From Flavobacterium magnum (GTDB lineage Bacteria; Bacteroidota; Bacteroidia; Flavobacteriales; Flavobacteriaceae), in the NCBI RefSeq assembly GCF_003055625.1, contig NZ_CP028811.1:2170001-2234000 (forward strand): a DNA stretch of 64,000 bases, given 5' to 3'. The stretch's first letter is position 1. Each line of letters starts with the position of its first letter. Positions 55,352-62,232 of the stretch are shown here, one piece after another. The position numbers and the translations under genes were made by a program. The notes beneath the pieces were generated by a model that was given only the letters and a program-made list of their open reading frames with translations, ran no database searches and was not told where the DNA came from.

Positions 55352-55437
55352 ACCGGTTTTAAGCGGTTTAAAAGTAATAAAACTCCTAAGATATTTTGCA
55401 GTCTCCATATAAATTATGGCAAAATTAACACAATGGC

Positions 55438-57321
55438 TTAGCCTTTGCGCGGACGCTTCGGCCTCGACTGGTCGCTGAAGCTTTCAGAACGCCTTGGCGC
55501 CCTTTCCGAGGTGAATTTCCCCTCGCGTCTTGGCGTCTCCGGACGGCTGAACCTGGTTTCGCTGCTGCCGGCCCTTTCTGACGAGAATCGTGACGGTTTG
55601 TCGCTTTTGAAACCGCCGCCAAAGCTCTTGCTGCCGCGATCACCGCCGAAACTTCTTCCGCCGCGTTCTGCGCCGAATCCGCCGCTTCTTCCGTTGTGGT
55701 CCCTGCGTCCGCCGCCGTCATTTTTGGAAATTTCGACATTGATTCGTCGTCCGCCCAGCGTTACGTTATTGAGGATTTCCATTACCTTGTCGGTGTGTTC
55801 CGGATCGGTGTTAAAGAAAGAAAATCCTTCCTTGACGTCCACTTTATATACATCGTCGCGGCCCAGATCCAATGTCTCCTTAAGGAAATCCTTCAACTGC
55901 ATCCAGTCGAAATCATCCCTGGAACCGATATTTACGAAATAACGCACGGCGCCGCCCGAGTTTTCACGCGGTTCACGATCGTCACGTTTTCCGGCAGACT
56001 GCGCTGAAAGGTCGCGCGTCTTCTTATAGTAATTGATAAATCGGTTGAATTCGACCGACACCATTTTCTTGATCAGCTCTTCTTTAGAAAGGCCTTCCAA
56101 TACGTTGTTGATGGCCGGAAGGTAGTTGTCAATCTCGTGGTCCACTTCGGTATCCTTAATCTTGTTGGCCAGGTGCAACAGCTGGATTTCACAGATTTCA
56201 ATTCCCGATGGGATTGTCTTCTCCTCAAATTTCTGCTTGATGATTTTTTCAATGGCAGAAATCTTGCGCAATTCACTTTTCGTTACAATGACTATCGAGG
56301 TGCCTAATTTCCCTGCACGTCCTGTACGGCCCGAACGGTGGTTGTAGGTTTCGATTTCGTCAGGAAGCTGGTAATTTACCACGTGCGTCACATTGTCTAC
56401 GTCGATACCACGCGCGGCAACATCCGTCGCTACGAGCATCTGGATTTGCCTACCACGGAATGACTTCATTACCGAGTCACGCTGGGCCTGAGACAAATCG
56501 CCGTGTAATGCGGCTGCGTTGTAACCGTCCTCGATTAATTTCTCTGCCACCTGCTGCGTGTCCCTTTTGGTGCGACAGAAAACCACGGAAAAGATATCCG
56601 GATTGGCATCGGCCAGGCGTTTCAAGGCTTCGTAACGGTCACGCGCGTTGACGAGGTAAAACTCGTGCGATACTGTAGCGGAACCTGAATTCTTCGTCCC
56701 GACAGTAATTTCAATCGGATTTTCCATGAATTTCTTGGCGATGCGCGCCACTTCGGCAGGCATGGTCGCTGAGAAAAGCCAGGTGCTTTTTTCGTCAGGC
56801 GTGTCGGATAATATGGAAACGATGTCTTCATAGAAGCCCATATTGAGCATTTCGTCCGCTTCGTCCAAAACGCAGTAATCAATTTGGGTAATGTTGACCA
56901 ATCCGCGGTTGATCATGTCCTGCATCCTTCCCGGAGTCGCGACGATAATCTGCGCGCCGCGCTTGATTTCGCGCGCCTGTTCCGTAATGCTGGCACCGCC
57001 GTAGATGGCTACGACATTGATTCCTTTTTCGTACTTCGAGTAATTCTTGATCTCGTTAGTGATCTGCAAACAAAGTTCGCGGGTAGGTGATAAGATTAAC
57101 GCCTGTGTATTTCTGTTGTCAGCGTCGATCTTGTGGATCAGTGGAAAGCCAAAAGCTGCGGTTTTCCCTGTCCCTGTCTGGGCTAACGCAACTAAATCAG
57201 TGTCTTGTTCCAATAGCATTGGAATCGCTTTTTCCTGCACTTCGGTCGGATTCTCAAATCCCAGATCGATAATCGCACGGTTCAGCGACTCTTTCAATCC
57301 TAATTGTTCAAATTTATTCAT
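55438..57321 (-). CDS. deaD: DEAD-box RNA helicase with DbpA-type RNA-binding domain and RGG-rich tail
   Basis: From the ATG at 57321 (MNKFEQLGLKESLNRAIIDL) it is 627 residues. Q motif and Walker A (ALAQTGTGKTAAFG), DEAD box (VLDEADEMLNMGF), SAT (LFSATMP) and HRSGRTGRAG are intact. A DbpA RNA-binding domain lies at ~465-535 (RYFVNIGSRDDFDWMQLKDF). The last ~90 residues are Gly/Arg/Ser rich (GGGRRDHNGRSGGFGAERGG...), typical of CsdA/DeaD. It is a cold-shock and ribosome-assembly helicase. Confidence 0.94.
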   Translation of the reverse strand: MNKFEQLGLKESLNRAIIDLGFENPTEVQEKAIPMLLEQDTDLVALAQTGTGKTAAFGFPLIHKIDADNRNTQALILSPTRELCLQITNEIKNYSKYEKGINVVAIYGGASITEQAREIKRGAQIIVATPGRMQDMINRGLVNITQIDYCVLDEADEMLNMGFYEDIVSILSDTPDEKSTWLFSATMPAEVARIAKKFMENPIEITVGTKNSGSATVSHEFYLVNARDRYEALKRLADANPDIFSVVFCRTKRDTQQVAEKLIEDGYNAAALHGDLSQAQRDSVMKSFRGRQIQMLVATDVAARGIDVDNVTHVVNYQLPDEIETYNHRSGRTGRAGKLGTSIVIVTKSELRKISAIEKIIKQKFEEKTIPSGIEICEIQLLHLANKIKDTEVDHEIDNYLPAINNVLEGLSKEELIKKMVSVEFNRFINYYKKTRDLSAQSAGKRDDREPRENSGGAVRYFVNIGSRDDFDWMQLKDFLKETLDLGRDDVYKVDVKEGFSFFNTDPEHTDKVMEILNNVTLGGRRINVEISKNDGGGRRDHNGRSGGFGAERGGRSFGGDRGSKSFGGGFKSDKPSRFSSERAGSSETRFSRPETPRREGKFTSERAPRRSESFSDQSRPKRPRKG

Positions 57322-57342
57322 AAGGTATTTTAAAATATTTTG

Positions 57343-57350
57343 CAAAAGTA
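57343..57350 (-). promoter_or_regulatory. putative -7 element (TACTTTTG) of deaD
   Basis: TACTTTTG on the minus strand ends 22 bases before the ATG at 57321; the upstream in-frame codon at 57345 overlaps it, so it is not the start. Confidence 0.45.
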
Positions 57351-57509
57351 GTGCTAATATTCCGCAATAACTAATGGCTGGTAGTTTATTGTTGATTTAT
57401 TAATTATTGAAAATCAATTACATACACGTGGAGCGGCCCTGCAGGCGGTTAGTTTTGCGATCGGAGAGGAGAAAAAACCGCCTGATGTAAACGGTTTCAG
57501 TTCAAAAGT

Positions 57510-58094
57510 TTAGGGTTTTGAGTTGTCATTCAGGAAGGAGACCAATTGTTTTACGGCAATACCGCGGTGGCTGATCGCTGCTTTTTCTTCCATAGAGAAT
57601 TCGGCGAGGTTCCGATCATAACCTTCCGGCTGGAAGATCGGATCATAGCCAAAACCTTTCGTTCCGCGCATTTCATCAGTGATTTTACCTTTAAGGATTC
57701 CTGAGAATAAATGCTTTTCACCATTTAGATTTAAGGCCAATACGGTTTTGAACTGGGCACTGCGGTTGGTTTCTTCTGATAAAGCTTCGAGAAGTTTGTG
57801 CATATTATCCATTGCATTTTTCTGCTCACCTGCATACCGTGCGGAATACACGCCGGGGGCACCGCCAAGCGCATCGACTTCGAGTCCGGAATCATCCGCG
57901 AAGCAATCGTAACCGTATTTTTGGCTGACATAATCGGCTTTGAGGACGGCATTGCCTTCGATGGTGTCGGCGGTTTCGGGAATCTCTTCGTGGCAGCCGA
58001 TGTCTTCGAGGCTCAAAACGGTGATGCCGTCGGGAAGCATGTTTTGTATTTCGGCAATTTTATTCTTATTGGAAGAGGCAAAGACGAGTTGCAT
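57510..58094 (-). CDS. rdgB: non-canonical purine NTP pyrophosphatase (XTP/dITP diphosphatase)
   Basis: From the ATG at 58094 (MQLVFASSNKNKIAEIQNML) it is 194 residues, the family norm. FASSNKNK binds the triphosphate. FADDSGLEVDALGGAPGVYS and SARYAGE form the catalytic site. GTKGFGYDPIFQPEGYD and AISHRGIAVKQL complete it. It cleans dITP and XTP from nucleotide pools. The frame runs back to 58226 only because the repeat-like element at 58139-58203 is open. Confidence 0.96.
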   Translation of the reverse strand: MQLVFASSNKNKIAEIQNMLPDGITVLSLEDIGCHEEIPETADTIEGNAVLKADYVSQKYGYDCFADDSGLEVDALGGAPGVYSARYAGEQKNAMDNMHKLLEALSEETNRSAQFKTVLALNLNGEKHLFSGILKGKITDEMRGTKGFGYDPIFQPEGYDRNLAEFSMEEKAAISHRGIAVKQLVSFLNDNSKP

Positions 58095-58106
58095 GCGTTT
58101 TTTTTC

Positions 58107-58114
58107 CAAAGATA
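58107..58114 (-). promoter_or_regulatory. putative -7 element (TATCTTTG) of rdgB
   Basis: TATCTTTG on the minus strand ends 13 bases before the ATG at 58094; no good -33 box. Confidence 0.4.
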
Positions 58115-58138
58115 ATGAAAATCCCAATCCGGACGCGG

Positions 58139-58203
58139 TACTGCGCCAGCGATCGCAGCCGGCTACCGTGTAGCGCGGAGAGCGCGGCCCGGAGGGGGCG
58201 CCA
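58139..58203. repeat. probable divergent copy D of the intergenic repeat, opposite orientation
   Basis: The core GCGATCGCAGCCGGCTACC and GTAGCGCGGAGAGCGCGG resembles the reverse complement of copy C (CCGATCGCAGCGGCATCC ... ATACAGCGGAGAGCGGGA). The T-rich and A-rich centre of copies A-C is replaced by a short CGT. It is more GC-rich than the others and lies between divergent rdgB and the DUF4861 gene. Confidence 0.55.
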
Positions 58204-58262
58204 TAATCATATCTTTTCGGCGGCATATGAATCGGGATGCGCAGACTTTAACGATGAATTGT

Positions 58263-58270
58263 TAGCTTTG
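58263..58270 (+). promoter_or_regulatory. putative -7 element (TAGCTTTG) of the DUF4861 gene
   Basis: TAGCTTTG ends only 5 bases before the ATG at 58276, so either the mRNA is leaderless or the ATG at 58285 is used. Confidence 0.4.
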
Positions 58271-58275
58271 CCTAG

Positions 58276-59454
58276 ATGAGACCAATGAAACTTTTGCCAA
58301 ATTTAATTTTGCTGCTTGCACTGACCCTCGTGGAAGCGCGCGCGCAGTCACTCAAGGTGATTGTGAAAAATCCGCTTGGTTTTGAGCGAAACGACGTTAC
58401 GGCCATCACACGCGACCAGCTCGGGTTCTGGCTTAAAAAGCACGATAAAAAGAATTTCCGCATCAAGATGGAGGGCACCGAAGCCTACCTGCCCATACAA
58501 TGGACCGATTACGATGGGGATGGGAAATACGACGCCGTGTTGTTCCAGGCCAATGTGCCGGCGAATGCCACCGTCAATTATTTCATCGTCTCCGACAGCC
58601 TTAAAAACAAATCCCAGTCTCAGCGCGTGGCCTATGGAAAGTTCTCGCCGGAACGTGGTGAAGGCCTCGCATGGGAGAATGACAGGGTGGCTTTTTGTTT
58701 GTATGGCAGTGGCGGAAAAAAAAGCGCTAAAGACGCGTCAGCGTTTCCGGGAGGCGTCAATCCGTGGTTCAAGAAAGTTGCGTATGCCGTGATTGACAGC
58801 TGGTTTGCAAAAAGCAAAAAACAGCCCGGGTATTACAGGCAAGACCATGGCGAAGGGTATGATGGCTACCTATTGGGAGCCGGCATGGGCGCAGGTGGCA
58901 GTGGACTTTGGGTCAAAGACAGCCTCCACCTGCCGGGCGGATTCAGCAGCTACCGGATTCTGGAGAACGGGCCTTTGCGTGTCAAATTAGAAGTGAAATA
59001 TGCGAGGTGGAGCCGGTTTTGGGTCGAAGAAACTAAAATCATTTCGCTCGATATGGGTTCGAATTTTTCAAAATTTGAAGTGTATTTTACGGCCAATACC
59101 AAAGCTCCTGGATATTCCTTGGGCATCAGCCTGCACGACAATAAAGGCAAAACGAGGCTTGAAAAGGAAGTAGGCTGGGCCCGGTATTGGGAAGCTGTCG
59201 GCGATTCGTGGCTGGGCGAGGCGCTTATCATGGAGCCCAGGTACATTGACGATATACTGACCCATGTCGACGCGCAACCCGATCGCAGCCACCTGCTCCT
59301 GGTCACCAAACCGCGCGACCAAATCACCTACTACACAGGTTTTACATGGCTTAAAAGCGGACAGGTGCGCCACGTCGAAGATTGGGATGTCCTGATCCAA
59401 CAGCAAATCCTCAAACTCAACAATCCTTTAGAAGTGAGTGTGTTGTCAAATTAA
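58276..59454 (+). CDS. DUF4861 family secreted protein
   Basis: A 392-residue protein with a signal peptide ending near VEARAQ. It matches DUF4861: LKVIVKNPLGFERNDVTAIT, IQWTDYDGDGKYDAVLFQAN, ENDRVAFCLYGSG, DSWFAKSKKQPGYYRQDHGE, GYDGYLLGAGMGAGGSGLWV and ILENGPLRVKLEVKY. The family occurs in Bacteroidota carbohydrate-use loci, but no function is established. No glycoside hydrolase or SusCD genes are beside it here. Start may be ATG 58276 or 58285 (MKLLPNLIL). Confidence 0.82.
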   Translation: MRPMKLLPNLILLLALTLVEARAQSLKVIVKNPLGFERNDVTAITRDQLGFWLKKHDKKNFRIKMEGTEAYLPIQWTDYDGDGKYDAVLFQANVPANATVNYFIVSDSLKNKSQSQRVAYGKFSPERGEGLAWENDRVAFCLYGSGGKKSAKDASAFPGGVNPWFKKVAYAVIDSWFAKSKKQPGYYRQDHGEGYDGYLLGAGMGAGGSGLWVKDSLHLPGGFSSYRILENGPLRVKLEVKYARWSRFWVEETKIISLDMGSNFSKFEVYFTANTKAPGYSLGISLHDNKGKTRLEKEVGWARYWEAVGDSWLGEALIMEPRYIDDILTHVDAQPDRSHLLLVTKPRDQITYYTGFTWLKSGQVRHVEDWDVLIQQQILKLNNPLEVSVLSN

Positions 59455-59465
59455 ATCAAATAGCG

Positions 59466-59990
59466 ATGACTTTTAACATTATCAATACGCCGCGGTTGGC
59501 GCTCCGCGAGCTGAACCCTGCCGTTTTTCAATACGTGCATACGCAGTACGCGGATGATGCGCTGATGGCCTTCCTTGGTGTGGATTCTGAAGAAAAGCTT
59601 GCTGCGGAAAAAAATAAGTTCGTGAACGGCATGTGGACCTACAACAAGACATTCCGCTACTTCCAGATTTTACAGCATGACCAGATTATTGGCTGGTGCG
59701 GGTTCCATACATGGTGGACCGATCACGCGCGGGCCGAGCTGGGGTACGGTCTCTTCAGGGAAGAGTTCAGGCAGCAAGGCCTGATGACTGAAGCGCTGCG
59801 GTATATTATCCCTTACGGATTTGAAGTTATGGGACTGCACCGCATTGAGGCGCTGACTGCCACGCATAATGTGGCGTCGCAGCGGCTTTTAGCAAAATTC
59901 GGTTTTGTCACGGAAGGATTGCTTCGCGAACATTATCTTACCGACGGCAAATTTGAGGACTCGGTTCTATATGCCCTGATCAGAAAATAA
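59466..59990 (+). CDS. GNAT family N-acetyltransferase (RimJ/RimL-like)
   Basis: A 174-residue enzyme from the ATG at 59466 (MTFNIINTPRLALRELNPAV). TPRLALREL opens RimJ/RimL-like acetyltransferases. IIGWCGFHTWW, RAELGYGLFREEFRQQGLMT (acetyl-CoA motif A) and RIEALTATHNVASQRLLAKF complete the fold. It transfers an acetyl group from acetyl-CoA to an amine; the substrate may be a protein N-terminus or a small molecule. The upstream frame to 59382 overlaps the DUF4861 gene and is not used. Confidence 0.9.
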   Translation: MTFNIINTPRLALRELNPAVFQYVHTQYADDALMAFLGVDSEEKLAAEKNKFVNGMWTYNKTFRYFQILQHDQIIGWCGFHTWWTDHARAELGYGLFREEFRQQGLMTEALRYIIPYGFEVMGLHRIEALTATHNVASQRLLAKFGFVTEGLLREHYLTDGKFEDSVLYALIRK

Positions 59991-60040
59991 CGGTCAGCCT
60001 TGAGGATAAGACGGTGCAGCATGCCTGAAAAGGCAGGGGA

Positions 60041-60898
60041 TTACAAGATTTCCTCTACGTGTTTTTTAATGTTTTCCGAAATCTTTTTCATCGGCAGGTC
60101 GTTTTCATCTGTTCCGAAAGGATCTTCGATCTCCTCCGCAATCAACTCTAGGCTTGCCAGAACATAAAATATGAAAACCACAACCGGGGCTACATAGAAT
60201 CCGAGATCGAACGAATAGCCGAAAGGCAGCGACATGACATAAAAGAAAATAAATTTCTTGATGAAGGCGCTGTAAGAATAGGGGATGGGCGTGTTTTTGA
60301 TGCGTTCGCAGGCGCCGCAGATGTCGGTGAACGACTGTAATTCGGCGTTGATGACGATGAGCTGCTCTCCGGAAATTCTTTTTTCGGCATACATCTCGTT
60401 GGCTTTCCTGAACAGCAGTGAGGCCACCTGGTTTGGTTTGTGTTTGTGCCGTTCAATCGTAATATCGTCAAAAAGTTCCTGGCTGATTTCCTCGTTGGTC
60501 AGGTGCTCCTGGAGTATGAAAGCGTAGGCAGGGATCATTTTCCTGAAAAAAGACCTGTCGTCGGCGTCACCGGACATCGCCGCGATTTTCAGTGCGAGAT
60601 TACGGCTGTTGTTCACGAGTGCACCCCACATTTTTCGGCCTTCCCACCAACGGTCGTAAGCCGTGTTGGTGCGAAATACGAGCAGCAACGAAATGACAAA
60701 ACCCAACATCCCATGCATGATTGTGATCTTTCGGATGTAATTTTTTTCGGAAAGATGGAAATATTCCACTTCGAGGTACCCTAAAAGCGCGGCATAGGCA
60801 CCTATGGCGAGCATAATGGGCAATAATTTACGGAACGTATCGGCCTTGTGAAATCGGAAAATGAAAGTAAACCACTCCTTGGTATTGTAAGAAATCAT
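60041..60898 (-). CDS. bestrophin family channel (UPF0187)
   Basis: A 285-residue membrane protein. The bestrophin signature is clear: VFRTNTAYDRWWEGRKMWG, SLELIAEEIEDPFGTDENDL and NTPIPYSYSAFIKKFIFFY. Four membrane helices are expected (~28-44, ~62-76, ~215-232, ~238-255). Bacterial bestrophins form pentameric ion channels. It precedes nothing in the same direction closely and lies 23 bases below the efflux genes. Confidence 0.9.
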   Translation of the reverse strand: MISYNTKEWFTFIFRFHKADTFRKLLPIMLAIGAYAALLGYLEVEYFHLSEKNYIRKITIMHGMLGFVISLLLVFRTNTAYDRWWEGRKMWGALVNNSRNLALKIAAMSGDADDRSFFRKMIPAYAFILQEHLTNEEISQELFDDITIERHKHKPNQVASLLFRKANEMYAEKRISGEQLIVINAELQSFTDICGACERIKNTPIPYSYSAFIKKFIFFYVMSLPFGYSFDLGFYVAPVVVFIFYVLASLELIAEEIEDPFGTDENDLPMKKISENIKKHVEEIL

Positions 60899-60921
60899 GT
60901 CGGTTTTTCAGTAAATGTAGG

Positions 60922-62232
60922 CTAAAATTTCAAATTTCCGGCAAGTTCCTTGAGCGCCACCTCTGATAATTTTGCCTGGAACTGTGCTTCGCTGTTGCGT
61001 GTCTGTGCGGTGACGTAATTGAGTTGTGCTGTGCGGAATTCGATTGTAGGGATGGTGCCGATGCGGAACTTTTCCATAGTGATGTCAAGGTTCTGGCGGG
61101 CAATTTCTTCATTTTTCTGCTCGAGTTCCGCCAATTGCAGATTGGTAAGATAGGTTTGATACGCCGAAGCCAGTTGCGATTTAACGTTGTCGGTTTGCTG
61201 TTCGATAAGGAGCTGTGAATTGGCTACCTGCAGCCGCGCGACTTTTTCGTTCCGCCTTTGGTTAAAGCCGTCGAATAAATTCAGCGAAGCCGTAAACCCA
61301 TATGTCAGTCCGTTTGCTGACGACTGCGTGGTAAATCCAAGGCTGGACTCCGTCCTCCCAAAATTATAGCCCGTATTGATACCAATTGTCGGATAGCGGC
61401 CTGCCCTGACCTGCCTGAGCTGCAGCTCGGCGACGCGCTTGTTGATGATCTGTGCTTCAAGTTGCGGATTTTGTTTCTGGGCGAGGTTGATCAGCGCATC
61501 GAGTTGCAGGCTTTTGTCCAGTTCGATGGCGTCTACCACCGAAAAATCAATTTGCGGATCACGTGCCATGAGCTGGTTCAATGCGATTTTCGTATTGGCA
61601 TACAACTCCTTCTGTCTTAGCAGATTCGTGGTGTCCGTATTTAAATCCACCTGGGCGTTCAGGACCTCAAGTTTCGAGGCTTTCCCAATCGTATAGCGGT
61701 TGTTTGCCAATTCCAGCCGTTGTTTTGAAATGACTATCGTCGTATCGAGTGCGGCGAGTTGCTGTTGCTGCTGCGCGACCGTATAGTATGTCTGCATGAC
61801 ATCACTGATGCGCGTCAGTATGGCCATTCTTACCTCGGCTTCACCCAATTTCTGCAATTCTTTGAGTTGGTCGTAGCGGGCAAACATCCGAAACCCGTCA
61901 AAAACGGTCCAGTTCAGTCCAACGCCATAATTCAGGCTGTTGTTTTTCGCGTTATCCAGTTCGTTTACGGTTCCATCGGAACGCGTTTGTTTGCTGTTCT
62001 GAATGCCATTGTTGTCGACGACATTGGCTGTCACCGTGGGAAGCATCCCCGCGTTTCCCAGGCTCACATTGGTTTTGTCGATGGTCAGCTCATTTGTTGC
62101 AATCCGGATATCATAATTGTTTTCCAAGGCGGTTTTCACGGCCTCTTCGATGGTCAGGACAGTCTGTGCGCCGGCATTCATCCATCCGATGCAGCATAGT
62201 AGGGCGGCAAAATATAAATTCCTATTTTTCAT
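60922..62232 (-). CDS. TolC-family outer membrane efflux protein
   Basis: From the ATG at 62232 (MKNRNLYFAALLCCIGWMNA) it is 436 residues. A signal peptide is followed by two repeated helical halves of the OEP family (LTIEEAVKTALENNYDIRIA, ISKQRLELANNRYTIGKASK, LEVLNAQVDL, and later ISMEKFRIGTIPTIEFRTAQ-type helices). It forms the outer-membrane channel of a tripartite pump with the RND gene upstream; its start overlaps that gene's stop by 11 bases. The two are probably one transcript. No membrane fusion protein is visible inside the window. Confidence 0.9.
   Translation of the reverse strand: MKNRNLYFAALLCCIGWMNAGAQTVLTIEEAVKTALENNYDIRIATNELTIDKTNVSLGNAGMLPTVTANVVDNNGIQNSKQTRSDGTVNELDNAKNNSLNYGVGLNWTVFDGFRMFARYDQLKELQKLGEAEVRMAILTRISDVMQTYYTVAQQQQQLAALDTTIVISKQRLELANNRYTIGKASKLEVLNAQVDLNTDTTNLLRQKELYANTKIALNQLMARDPQIDFSVVDAIELDKSLQLDALINLAQKQNPQLEAQIINKRVAELQLRQVRAGRYPTIGINTGYNFGRTESSLGFTTQSSANGLTYGFTASLNLFDGFNQRRNEKVARLQVANSQLLIEQQTDNVKSQLASAYQTYLTNLQLAELEQKNEEIARQNLDITMEKFRIGTIPTIEFRTAQLNYVTAQTRNSEAQFQAKLSEVALKELAGNLKF

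Noticed and set aside
57442..57484. Hairpin CAGGCGGTT / AACCGCCTG as a terminator
   Set aside because: The loop is 25 nt and no T run follows on either strand; it may be a relic of a repeat but is not a standard terminator.
58095..58226. N-terminal extension of rdgB
   Set aside because: It crosses the -7 box and the repeat-like element D; the family starts at MQLVFASSNK.
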